DNA of 64,000 nucleotides from Letharia columbiana. Taxonomy: Eukaryota; Ascomycota; Lecanoromycetes; Lecanorales; Parmeliaceae. The notes below the pieces were generated by a model, which was given only the letters and a program-made list of their open reading frames with translations, ran no database searches and was not told where the DNA came from. The stretch lies in NCBI RefSeq assembly GCF_014066305.1, contig NW_023501039.1, forward strand, positions 558,001 through 622,000, given 5' to 3'. Shown piece by piece: positions 32,879 through 46,318 of this stretch (the stretch's first letter is position 1; each line of letters opens with the position of its first letter). The position numbers and the translations under genes are program-made.

Positions 32879-34822
32879 GATACCAATCACGCAAAATAAT
32901 TTAAAATTGTCTTCTGGGACAAAGTCGCAGAATCACTCTATGAAAAAAGGACATATGGTGGTACATATAATGGTAAAGAAGTACATAGGAGATTCCAAGG
33001 GAAGCATGCTCTGTTCACACCTTTGTACTTAAGCATCTAACGCTTAAACGTTACTATGGAAAGAGTTTCAATCTACTTGTCCAAGAATCAGCCTCATTTT
33101 GGGGCGTCGGCTCGAGTACGATTGGTTTGTTTGGTCCCTACTGGAGCTTCACTGTTGGTCTCATTCGTGAAACTTGTTGGAGAAGAATGGCAAGGAAGGA
33201 AGAGGAGTACAAGGTATCCCGAGGCGAGAAAGAGACTTTTTAACGTTTCGAATAACATCACCCCAACAGCAGGCTATCAAAATGCTAAAGGGCGCAAGAC
33301 TTGGCAAGCAAAAAAAGACAGAAATCTGCCCTAAGCTCCGAGTCCAACACCAGAGCGGCCCATCCGTATGCATTCTCGAGTGGGCTTTTAAAGCTAAAAG
33401 CTGTGGCTGCAATCGTAGCAAGCGACTTTCATGTTTTTCGGCGCACGTAGTTCAATAATGCGTGTAGCTACATCACGATCGAGCCTTTGTTGATCCCAGC
33501 GCAATACTCGAATGAAGAGATCGCGATCCTCTTCGCCATATGATATATCGATGTCACCACTTAGGAACGATTCGATCAGGGATATTCTGGCCGCTCGTAC
33601 TCGAGAGCGAAGGAATTAATGAGTGCGTAGGTGGGTGGCAGCGGAGCTAATTGACAGGCGGTGCTTTCCGAGGCCACAAGACTCGGTATAGCTTTTCTGC
33701 GCTGACTCTGAGGAGCTCCTCGACTTCCTGCCCTTCCCACTCGTACGTCACTGTTAGCGTTGTTCGTTCGTAGCCATTAGCGGAGCGCGTCGGCAAGGCA
33801 TACTCAGGGCCTAAACCCTCAACAGAGCTTGTCTTGCGATCTGTGGTGAGTTTGTCAGAGGGGACTGGGCGTCTTCTGGATGGCCTGAAGCCATATCTCT
33901 GTCTGAGGTTGAGACAAAGTGACTGATTGACGTCAGCGTGCGATGTGCTCGGGAGGAGGAAGTAGAAGTGCAAGTTTTGCTACTCATTTGAGAAGAAGGA
34001 CTACAGGGTTGGATCAAGTCAGACTGCCATAAAGAGAATGCTCAAAAGGAGGATTCTGAGACCATCCATGCCGTTGCGTCGAAGCCAGAATCGCTCTCTC
34101 TAACAAATGTATAAACATGAGTAGGTATCGAATTCCGATTTCATGACTTCTGAGCCTCCTATTTAACGAGTCGAAGCAGCGAAGTTAGATCGCAAAGCCA
34201 ATTCATGGAAACCCTATGGCATGCTCCAGAAACGGTACGTGCCTAGATTGATCCTCACTAAAAGCCTGGTACGCATTTAGCTACATGGATGATATGGGTG
34301 GGTGGAAATATGTTGTATTGATAAAAACCAAAACATGACACCCAAACATAAAATGTCGTTACTCGTTACGAGCTTACTTTAGGGACGGAGCCCGGGGACG
34401 GGGGATTAAATTGTTGGCCGATAGCGTCGGGGCAAGAATTTGCCGACCTTCCGTCCCGTTCGCGTGACGTTGAAGGCAACCACAAAATTAAGGTAGGTAC
34501 GAGAGTACTTACTTTATAATTGATGGGTGTCTTCTTCCTTTCTTACAACATTTGGCTTTGCTTTTTTGCAATCCGAATATATCATCTTATAATCTTATAG
34601 CGTAGCCATCCTTACTCTGCATCAGACACTTGTGATTGGTGACTTTCTTTCGGCATGTCTGAGTTGCGGTAGCTTGCTTGATCTCTGATATCAAAGATCG
34701 TTATTGATGCACTTTTCCATCACCAACACCTTACGTAACGTCTTATATAAGGTAATTGGTCTTGATCCTGATCACCAACCCTGGTTGACACTCAATACTC
34801 TCGATCTTTCGAAACTTATACA
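32879..34822. other. gene-poor stretch, possible gene remnant
   Basis: 1.9 kb between the metalloprotease start and the P450. Minus-strand open frames at 33647-33973 and about 33414-33614 read like protein, but they are in different frames, lack a good start or join, and show no domain. Plus-strand DNA near 34380-34490 is GC-rich (CGGAGCCCGGGGACGG) within AT-richer surroundings and may be P450 promoter. Confidence 0.4.
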
Positions 34823-36565
34823 ATGGATTTGCCTTGGTTGCCAATCGGTCTGAGCTCTGTCGCAGGCTCATTCGTCCTCGTACACAATGCGCCTCAATAC
34901 TCCATCTCCGCATCTTATGTCAAGACTTTTCTGGTTCTAGAGACAATACAAATCCTACTTGGCTTATTATGGGAAGCTATCCTATACCCGAAGCTGTTCA
35001 GTCCAATCAGGCATTTGCCTCAGCCCAAAGTGGGTGCCCATCCACACCCTCATGATGTCCCCAGCTGAGATTGGATTGCAGGGTGGCTCGTTTTTCAATG
35101 GACAACTCAAGAGAATATCAGCAGAGCCGACTGGCGAGCCACATAGGGATTGGATCAAAAATGTTCCCAACGAAGGATTGATATATTACACAACTATTCT
35201 CAATCAAGGAAGGCTGCTCCTAACAAGCCCCCAAGCATTGAGCGAAGTTCTCACGACCAAGAGTTACGACTTCATCAAACCGCAACAACTGAGGAATGGT
35301 TTGGGCAGAGTATTGGGCATTGGTCTTCTCCTAGCTGAAGGCGACGAGCACAAGGTAGGGCGTTTTCGCGTAGCTTAGCCGACAGTGCTGATATCTTGAC
35401 ACAGAGACAACGCAAAAATCTCATGCCAGCTTTTGCCTACCGTCATGTCAAGGATTTGTACCCAGTCTTTTGGGAGAAGTCCATTAAGCTAGTCAACGGG
35501 TTGATGTCAGTGGCACGAAAAGAGGGCAAAGAGTCAGTCAAAAGCATCGACAACGCCGCCATGGTTGATATTTCAGGCTGGTTCAGCCGTGCGACCCTCG
35601 ACATTATTGGCGTTGCTGGAATGGGCCATGATTTCGATGCAATTGACAACCCGGACACCAAAATTAATGTTACATACCGGAGCGTCTTCTCACCGAGCCG
35701 CCAGCAGCGGACAATGGCTCTCTTGGGTCTGTTCCTACCTCAATGGTTTCTGCGTGCTTTGCCAGTGGCGCACAACAACAAAATAGTAGAGTCATCCAAC
35801 ACAATCAAGGAAGTCTGCCGTGAGCTTATTCGCGAAAAGAAAGAAAAGCTTGACCAGAAACAGAAACGAGTTGATGCCGACATCCTTTCCGTAGCTCTCG
35901 AATCTGGTGGTTTCACCGAGGAAGACCTCGTCAACCAAATGATGACTTTCCTTGCTGCCGGCCACGAAACAACAGCCTCGGCGATGACCTGGGCCTTCTA
36001 CCTGCTGTGTCTACACCCCGAAGTCCAAACACGTCTCCGTGAGGAGATACGAGCCAATTTGCCACCCATTGACGACACAGAGACCGTCACTGCTGCTTCT
36101 CTAGATCAATGCCACTACCTCCACGCCGTCTGCAACGAGGTCTTGAGAGTCTACTCTCCTGTGCCAGGCACCATTCGAGAAGCCGGTCGCGACACCAGTA
36201 TCCTTGGCCAATACGTTCCCAAAGGAACTAAGATCCTGTTATCGCCATGGGCCGTCAATACGGCTACTTCGCTTTGGGGTCCCGACGCCGACAAATTCAA
36301 CCCGGACCGATGGATGGGCCCCGGCAAAGCCAACTCAGGCGGCGCGGAGAGCAACTACGCTTTTTTGACGTTTTTGCATGGACCCAGGAGCTGCATCGGA
36401 CAAGCTTTTGCCAAAGCGGAGTTTGCATGTCTTATGGCTGCCGTGGTGGGAAGGTTTGAGGTTAAGATTGCAGATGAAGATTTCAAGCTTGTGATAAAGG
36501 GATCGATCACGGCAAAACCCAAGAACGGCCTGACCGTGAGGATCAAGCCGATTGAAGGGTGGTGA
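34823..36565 (+). CDS. cytochrome P450
   Basis: Exons 34823-35029, 35082-35354 and 35405-36565, giving 546 aa. The N-terminus has hydrophobic segments for ER anchoring. The I-helix AGHETTASAMTWA, K-helix EVLRVYSP (ExxR), FNPDRW and the heme loop FLHGPRSCIGQAFAKAE (Cys ligand) are all intact, so the enzyme should be active. It is microsomal and needs a P450 reductase. The substrate is unknown. The only metabolic neighbour is the flavin oxidoreductase 350 bp downstream on the opposite strand, with no backbone synthase, so a secondary-metabolite cluster is not supported. Confidence 0.93.
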
Positions 36566-36911
36566 GAAATCTGCTTTTCGCTTCGCTGAGGTCTTCCTCA
36601 TTGCTGGGATGGAATTGCTGAGGGGCTCCTTTGATCACTTGTATACGCTATGTGGTACGATGCTTGATAGAGGTTCATGGTTTGGCATTTCCCTGTCTGG
36701 TCTTGTCGGTACTCGTATATACGCTAGTTTTCATATCATGTACATGAATTAACGGCACATACATATGCAGCATATCATGTCCTAACCAGATTGAACGGAG
36801 TCAGTCCTGTTTCAAGCTGCCTGGTTCATTATACTTCTATCCAAAAATCATCGATATTTATATGCATCGTGACATTCGTCGCTCATATACAGCTCCGCAC
36901 CACCACATTGT
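36566..36911. other. intergenic, convergent 3' ends
   Basis: 346 bp between P450 and flavin oxidoreductase stop codons; nothing beyond 3' UTR sequence. Confidence 0.5.
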
Positions 36912-38599
<1,688 letters not shown>

Positions 38600-39410
38600 T
38601 CACCTTTTGGAAGGTATTTCCTCTTCTGCTTTCCCCCACCCCCCACCTTTCGTGGCAAAATCAGTCCTATGAAGTCCACGCAGCGCCACACTTGTAGTCC
38701 CGATAAGCCAAAGAACATTCCTCTCTCGTTGGCTCCCGTTCATAGTATAACAACCAAGGGCAGTCTCGCCAGCTGTTGTGCTCGCATTGAACTGGTCCAG
38801 GAAAGTATAGTATCCATCAGCCTAGTGTGCGTCAGCAATTGTGGCGCCCTCCTCTCACCGCCTCACAAGCAAGGTGATTTACCCACCTCACTCCCATTCC
38901 CACTCAACGCGAATGCACAATCATATAGCCCATTTGCACTGAAGCCAAAACCCTTCCAAACTACCGAGCCATTGGGCGCCAGATAAGTCCCGCCTGTCAG
39001 CATCGCGCCTTTCTCATTGTATGGTGATTGTCCGGAGTCAGCGCTTTGGGCGAGCACTGGGATGATCCTCCAGTCATTGAGCTCGAAGCTCTTGATTTCC
39101 AAGTCACAGAACGTAATCGTCTCATTGAAGTTCGAGCCGTAGACACCTTGGAATGAGCGAATTGTCTGAGTCGTAAAGTTGTGGTAATCGGATGTATTCG
39201 GCATCGGACATCCTGAGGAATTTTTGAGTATTCGAAAGGACTGTCTGGACCTTTACTCCAGTAATAGAGATGCGCTAACCTGGCCAAGAACGTGGACGAC
39301 GAACCCGAGCGTCAATGGCTAAGGATGTCAAAAGGGTGAATCTGCGTGAGGAGTGAAAGGAGTCATACCGTGAGAGAGAACAGCATTGCTTTATGAAATG
39401 TTGAATTCAT
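38600..39410 (-). CDS. putative secreted orphan protein
   Basis: Proposed exons leftward: 39410-39369, 39318-39280, 39240-38887 and 38821-38600, giving 218 aa, all phase 0. The first 27 residues (MNSTFHKAMLFSL, then PLTLGFVVHVLG) look like a signal peptide. The body has several N-glycosylation sequons (NFT, NET, NGS) and scattered Cys, which fits a secreted or wall glycoprotein. No family was recognised. The intron at 39241-39279 is only 39 bp, so that junction is weak; the body exon is better supported. The C-terminal exon is hydrophobic then basic and may be read differently. Confidence 0.5.
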
Positions 39411-40259
39411 TGATCATATTATTGCTTGCCTTTATGTAGGCAATCACAAATAGATGATGCAAACGAGTCCGCCGCTGCCATTGCTTAGTAAAGATTTGAA
39501 AGCTGGAAGTCCTCGGCCGCGAGTTCGAGAATGGTTAGCAGAGAGCTGCATCTTGAGATCCAAAATGAAACCTCACGACGCTGCGTCCAGCTAGACCTGA
39601 CATTGGATCTAGCAGCTTTTGGTGCTCGAGGACCTTCTAAACGCTGTGGAGTCAAGACGATGGCAGTAAGCAAAGATGAGAAATCACACTCTAAGAGAGA
39701 GGACAGTCAAGAGACCAACAGTAATAGAATCAAAGAATTCACTGTAATGTGGTACGACAGTCACGCGAATCCATGTTTTTGACTTTGTGAGAAAGGTAAA
39801 ATCATTCGATTTCTGTATTTGTGCATTCTTGGTAAATGATAATGATATGAACGACTATGCTTTTCAACTGACTTTCTTCGATGAGTTTTGATGCGATGGA
39901 TTACCTACCAGAGGAAGGTTCTAGTACCTGTGCAGACCCGCTTGAAGGTAACCTTACCTGTAGACCCGCAAGGATGACGGAGTGGTTAGGGCACATTAGG
40001 GCAGATTGAGGCAAGCTGCCGCTTCTCTAACGGGCCCCCGAAACGACGATCCGGTGATGGTGATTTCGAAGGCCCAACGTCACACCACCTTTCACCTTTC
40101 ACCCCCACCCCCACCCCCAGGCCACCTCTCTTCCATCTGCCGTTAGCAATAGAATTCAAACTTTATCCTTTGACTCAAAGCTTCCGACTCTTTACTCGTA
40201 TTTAAGAGACCTTCATCAAAAGGCAGTCAGTACAACGGCTTGCCTTGAAGAGCTCGTTG
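39411..40259. other. intergenic, no gene seen
   Basis: About 850 bp with a CCACCCC-rich run near 40095-40122 and a CT-rich stretch before the BTB start, typical of fungal promoters. A partial tRNA A-box-like string near 39970 has no matching B-box. Confidence 0.5.
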
Positions 40260-43239
40260 ATGAGAGATCCAAGTATGCAGCCTGGAGAGTCAGCAGATGA
40301 GGGAGATATCCCGTCACATGCCCTCCATGGCCTCCTCGCTGATCTAAACATTTCCTCCCCTTCCAACCGCCTCTCTCATGCTCAACTCCCTACCTGGACA
40401 TTCCCAGCATCTCCACCTACCAGGAACACACCTTCACCTCGCCCAGCTGACGGATCCATCTTCTCTCCACGCCCTCCACCAAGATATCACCCCAATTCCG
40501 CTCCGGAACTGGATCTTGCATCTCCAACACATGTCACCAATCCCACCCACGTCGTTACCCCCACGCCTTCAATTAATCAGCCCTCGTTGTTCAATACGCC
40601 CAATCGATCAATCTTCTCCTCAGGGCCTCCGACCTCGTCTGTATCTGCCAATACAGCACAAGCGTCCATGAGCTCCCCATCGCCGGTCCACCCTACCCAT
40701 CCATTGTCAACCCTCACTGTTCCTACTTCTGGCTCAAGCAGGAGGTCGGTTCATTATCAGAATGAGAACCTACCGACAGCTATAAAGAGCAGAATCCCAA
40801 GAGCAGAGAAGGATGTGGATGACCCTTCTGTCCAAGTCGAGGGTACTACATCGGCTGAGAGGAGGGGGACAAGTACGCCTACAGCATTGACACGTCTCTT
40901 CGCTGCGCCCGAGGTCACTCCGATAGTATCAAGACATTCCTCGTACATAAGAACAGCTAGTGGAACCGCATACACCAGAGCATCTTCTGCTGAGACAGCC
41001 CCTTTGCCGAACCACCTCTACAATCGGGGTTTGCTAGGTGGGAAACACTCAGATATTGCAATTCATGCTTTTGGTACTCGATATGCTCTACACCGGCTAC
41101 TGCTCGATCGGGCACCCTTTTTTTCATCCGCTCTCTCAGAGCCATGGTTTGAAAGCTCGTCAAAAGAGATAGCCCTCCACCCTGATGATATCGATTCTAA
41201 CATTACGCAAGCTGCCTTCGAGCTGGCGCTGAAAAGACTCTATGGCTGCAATGTTGCTATGGAAGAGGACAAGGAGGCCGTTGGCCTGTTTGCTACTGGT
41301 TGTTGGTTAGAAATGGCTGACTTGGTCGACGCCAGCGTCACGTCGATCTTGCGTCAGATGTCACCGGCTAAGATAGGTTCTTTAATCAAATTGGTCACCA
41401 ACAACTATTATGGCAAAAATGGAGATCGAATCTTGGCCACAGCCAAAGCCATGCTTTGCCGCGAAGGCTGGGAGATGCCAGTGAGGTATTGGGATGGAGT
41501 TTCTGGTGAGATCGCAAGAGAGATTATTGGTGGCGACGGCTTCTTCGTACCTGGAGAATGGGAACGGTGGGTGCTTGCAAAGAGAGTCCTGGATCGAAAA
41601 TTGAAGTTACGAGCTATTGAAGCAGGCCTTATTGAGCCCAATGGAACCCACAAACGTGCACCACCCGATACTATGAGCTTCTCAGCTATCCGGTTCGACA
41701 CTGTGTATCGCAAAAACTCAGCCGTTGCTAGCAGGCATATCCCTGAGGCCTATGATTCATGGCTTGCGCTTTACACCAATCCGGATATCGCCGCTTTGCT
41801 GGTCCTCCTTGACGAAGGTATCCATTACGTGCATTTGAGCTTCGAACAATTGCAGAAAATTCGTAGTCAGCGAGATGTCCTTGGATTGCCGCTTATGCCT
41901 GAAAAGGTGATCAACGATGCTTTATGGATGCAGATGGAACTTCGACAGAGGATCGTCAACGCGCCTGAGCTCGATGAGGTACTGGGATTGAGCAAAGAAT
42001 CCGAGGAAGTTCAGGAGGCCGCCCATCTGCAAGGAGACGCTAGTGAGGCCACTAATGGGAAAGGCAAGGAGCGCGATACTGATTTTTACGATGACCAAGA
42101 GGATGATGATGAAATGGAGTCAGGTAGCTGGGACGGCAATGGAAGACCTCGAAAGTTCTGGATTCCTAACGTCGACTCGACTTCCGTAACGGGCGCGAAT
42201 CCAGATACTTCGCTGTATGCAACGCCAAGCACTAATCGGCCTTATATCTCACGACTCTCCGCCTCCATTGACCCAGTGGATGTGCAGTGGGCATCAGACT
42301 TCACAGCATCAGCAAACGAGCGCCCAACAACAGCTGACCGAAATGAACCAATCCCTCCAATCTCTTACACCAACTACCCACCCTTCCGCTTCGCAGCCGA
42401 GTTTCCCAATCCCCGCAATCTCAAGGAAAAGAAACGTGTTTACTCTCGCACAGTCTGGTATGCTGGCAGTCTCTGGAATGTGTACATCCAAAAAGTCGAA
42501 ACCACAAAGAACACTCAGCTTGGCGTCTACCTGCACCGCGCTAAGGAAAAGGAAGGCTCCGAAGATATCCATCACCGTCATACGAACAGCGTGGACGAAC
42601 GCATCGGACAAGTCGAGATGCTAATGCGCCGCAACCGCAATCGCCGTCGTTCACGAGGCGAATCACTGGATGAGGACGCCAGTAATTCAGGTACCGATCC
42701 GGACAGCACTTTGGTCGCGCCCGGACAACCTTCGCGAGCGGCGACACTTAGCAATCTGCTCCGTGGTGGCAGCCGCGATGACTCTTCTGTTACCAAGTCC
42801 TCACAGACGCCTAGTCCTCTCAGTTTGTCTTTACCATACAACAGCGCTCCAAACCTGAACGATTCCGACGACAATGACGAAGCTGCTGGCAACAGGGAAG
42901 CTTGCAATACTAACCACAGTGTCCCAACTCTGCCGACATACGTCGATGGTCGCTCAACGATTAAGACGTATTTCAAGATCTACAGCCCAAGTAAGGGTGG
43001 TAGGATGTTGAGTGTATACGAGAGCGCCCCAGATTCATTCAATTTCAGTCAGAGCTGGGGTTGGAAGAGTTCCACTATGGTGTTAGACGATGCGTTATGT
43101 GGGTATGATGGCGGTGGAGATAGCGGTGGGAACGGCAAGGGGGGAAGGGATGGACGGCTCCGGTTCATGGTTGTGATTGGTATGTTGTGAAAGAAGCATT
43201 CATCATGCGCTTTGCTGATTTTGATTAGGTAATGTTTGA
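40260..43239 (+). CDS. BTB/POZ-domain protein
   Basis: Exons 40260-43179 and 43229-43239, giving 976 aa. After about 255 Ser/Pro-rich residues, a BTB fold begins: HSDIAIHAFGTRYALHRLLL, then RAPFFSSALSEPWFES, then ATGCWLEMADLVD. A BACK-like helical region follows, then an acidic patch and a conserved C-terminal domain (PPFRFAAEFPN, TVWYAGSLWNVYIQK, KTYFKIYSPSKGGRML). This resembles fungal germ-cell-less-type BTB proteins, possible Cul3 adaptors; that role is inferred. A small last intron with donor GTATGT changes only the final residues (GNV instead of GML). The in-frame TTG at 40245 is not a credible start. Confidence 0.85.
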
Positions 43240-43797
43240 ATGTTTCAATGAGTGGTGTGCGTATGTGGCACGTGTGGTACATGTTTCCTCCCTGGTGTTT
43301 CACTGGCTTTGCATCTATCTGTCGCTGTCCGCTAGCGTAGAATTAGAGCATTTACCACTGTTCCTGTTCCACAATTGACATGAGCGACTTCCTTCCTACC
43401 TTCCAATATACACCCTGGAAGCCCCGTGTTTGAGCCATCTGAGATCCGAAATGCAGTCGATAATGGCTCAGATCGTCACTCGGCGATGGAGCGGGTTGTG
43501 GCACCCTTGAAGGCGTCCGACCAGATCCTCCAAACGCGTATCTTTTCGCGGTATTAAACCCAGATCTCAAGTCCCCAGTTTAGCGACAAGGCCACCGAAG
43601 TTGCAAACGATGACGATGATGCTTTTGAGGATGGATAGATCTCTAGCTTCCGACGTCAAAGTCTGCACAGTCACGGCTCGATACCGGAATGCGGCGGCTG
43701 ACAGTCGGAGCAACTGCCCCCGAAACAGGGGGACACTGGAGGGTAGTCGAGGTTATATTTACGAGACCGTCTCAAATTGCGAATATATACGTTGGCG
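43240..43797. other. intergenic, convergent 3' ends
   Basis: About 560 bp; only short chance frames. Confidence 0.45.
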
Positions 43798-44851
43798 TTA
43801 TCGTGCCGGATCCGCTTCCAACTCTCCAGCGGTCTGCCTCCTTGCGATGGGGAAACCGTCCTTTTCTTCCTGCAAGTTTCTTCCATCCATTTCCGAAGGT
43901 ATATGGTTGCCGTCCACTTCGCTGGCATAAGTTCCAGCATATTCTTGCTTTTGCGATTTTGGAGGCGGAATCTGTCGCTGCTTCCTGCGTGCTCGCGCCC
44001 AGAGGAGCAGGCCAGCTGATATGAGCGCGAGGACGCCCAGGGAAACTCCGACACCTATGCCTGCTTTTGCCCCGCTGCTGAGACCGTTGTTTGGCTGCGG
44101 GCTGGCTGACTTGCCCGTTGCTGTTGCAGCTGCCGCACTTGGTGTTCCTGACGACGAAGAGGATGTGGAAGCTGATATTGTAGTGGGTGTCGATGTCGAT
44201 GTCGATATGGAGGAGGATGTGGTAGCTGCCGCGATTGACGTCGACCATGTAGTTGCCGAACGATCAGATCTGCGGTAGTTCCAAGTCAGCATATACCCTT
44301 TGAAGCAGTCACTTGTCTTGCAAACTCAGGCTCTGTTAGGCGTTGAAAACGGGGGAGGGGGGGTCTGAAAAGACGCACTGCACGTTGACGAGAAAATTTC
44401 CACTATTGGAGCTATTGGCGGTGCCCATGAGGGGCCCGTTTGTCTCATTCAGATTCAGGTGACATCCTGAGTCGGTGTCCTGCACCGAATTGAGGGGGAT
44501 TGCATAGGATCCGTTCGGCAGTACAGGTATGGGGGATTCGAAGTCTTGCTTCTTCAGCCATGGTAATGAGAATGGGAGTGTTAGGCTTTAGGACAAGTGA
44601 GCTTGAAAAGACGACTTACTGATAGAAAAATCGCCGTCATTACCGGTCTGGCAGAACATGACGAGCACGGGCGCCACGAACTCGCTCGTCCAAGATGCAT
44701 CCATTGTGTCTTGGCTTTCCAACGTGATCGGAGGGGCATTTTGCACATAAGCTGGGAACAGCCAGTTTGCCGTATCAGCAGAAGCTGTGGATGGTAGGAG
44801 AGAGGTGGTTGCGAGGAAGAAGAGAAGGTGGCCGGCTAGTTGTGGCAGCAT
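43798..44851 (-). CDS. Mid2-like single-pass cell-wall sensor, frame problem
   Basis: Exons leftward, about 44851-44620, 44551-44379 and 44269-43798; roughly 290 aa. A signal peptide (LLFFLATTSLLPSTASA) leads to a small ectodomain with NGSYAIPLNSVQDTDSGCHL, a long Ser/Thr stalk, one TM helix (AGIGVGVSLGVLALISAGLL) and a short cytosolic tail with basic start. This is the layout of Mid2/Wsc-like wall-stress sensors. The junction of exon 1 to exon 2 is off by one base: exon 1 ends in phase 1, but exon 2 reads only from phase 0. A T-run in exon 1 (GATTTTTC, plus-strand 44626-44630 region) could carry a one-base error or a real frameshift. Confidence 0.65.
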
Positions 44852-46318
44852 CGGTAGGGTGTAGAGAACAGAAACAGCCAACGGCAGATGAAAGGGAAAT
44901 CAAGATATGTCCGATTCCCTCACGCGATTGCACGAGAGTGTGTAGAAGTGGGAGACAATAAAGAGATCATTGTAAGCAGGCGCACTTGGACGAAAATTAG
45001 AATGTGAAACAAGGGCTGAGATGCCTGAGAAGCACTCTTTGGGTGCAAAGAGGCGAAGCATGGCGATTTGATGCTGCGGACTGCCCGAAGGATTTTAGCA
45101 CATGGGACCAATATCAGAGCGGCAACGCGGATGAAGGGGCTTGGAATTAGGTGAAAATAGAATGTTCAAGAAGCAACGCGGTCATACTGCAACCGAGAAT
45201 GCCTTCTGCAATATCGTCTTTCTCTGAAGATGGAGAGATATTCCAGCAAAAAGGACGAAGGCAATTGAGTACAAGACGGACATGCACTGTAATCTGTAGA
45301 CTGTAGATACCTGTAGACTGAACCCGATACCAGGCTAATCTCCAAAGCTTCTACCCGATATTTAGAAGTTTAGGTGCTTTATGAGCGAGGGAACATCCCT
45401 GAAAAGTCTCAAACCTTCCTTTGGGAAGTGGTGTGGTTGGGGTATTTAGTTCGTATTAGGTTCGTTCCTTGCCTGGTACTGTGTTGCGGTGCTTTTTATT
45501 TCTGCGGTAAAAAGCCCTAACTAATCTAAAATTTGCCAACGAAAGGTCCTATCAGAAGATTTTGCTCTGGAATTACAGATATTGTATAAAGAACAGCTCT
45601 TATGGCAAGTATTAGCTTTGAAGAGGGTATTGAGGTTTATTTCGTTGGTAGAGGTGAAGGATTGCTTGGCGTGTGCGGCTTTTTCTTTCCCGCTTCCTTT
45701 GGGAAGTAGGCACCTACTCCGTATCGGTCAAAACAGTTAAAGCAGAGCAAAGTAATGACAGTTGCTCAGCGCTCTGCTACTCCACGCAGGAAGAGGAGCA
45801 CTCGCGAGTGTTATCCCTGTGATGAAAGGGACAATTTGTGCTTTGTCTAGGAATAGAAGCTCGCCGTGACAGGGGAACAGAGAGCTGTCTAACATACACA
45901 GCGTTCCTTCCATGCAACGAAATCGTCCAGGGAATTGCTACAGATAGGTGTAGCTAAGACGTGAGAAAGACAGGCAGGAGTTATTGCTATAAACAGCATC
46001 TAAATGCTTGGAGATCATCAACTTCGACAGCCTCAGGCTTCTTCTCATCATCTCTCTGAGTCGATTCTTACCTCTACCTCAGAGTGTCTCCCTTTCGCCT
46101 TGAGTTATCCTGCCCTCCTTCTTTATCTTTATAGAGACGTTGACCCAGTCGTGGCGTTTCTACGCCACGGTTGGCCAACCTTATGGCGTAAGCATGCATG
46201 AAGCTTGCGTGCATCCCCCCACCACTACTACATTTCGGTAGCCTTGTCAGAACGACATGCGTCATAGTCAATCTTTCCTACAACGTCTCGACAATGGTCA
46301 AGAAACAATCTGTAAACA
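44852..46318. other. 1.5 kb intergenic, no gene seen
   Basis: No supported gene. Holds two copies of a 15-bp string (45415-45429 and 45693-45707) and CTGTAGACT repeats near 45295-45320. Probably promoter sequence for the divergent genes on either side. Confidence 0.5.
45415..45707. repeat. two copies of a 15-bp near-palindrome
   Basis: CTTCCTTTGGGAAGT occurs at 45415-45429 and 45693-45707. Its arms CTTCC/GGAAG are complementary. It could be a protein-binding site in the shared upstream region. Confidence 0.6.

Noticed and set aside
39960..40010. tRNA-like A-box string GGAGTGGTTAGGGC
   Set aside because: No B-box, no cloverleaf pairing at the proper distance.
40245..40259. Upstream extension of the BTB frame
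   Set aside because: Begins at TTG; the first ATG is at 40260.
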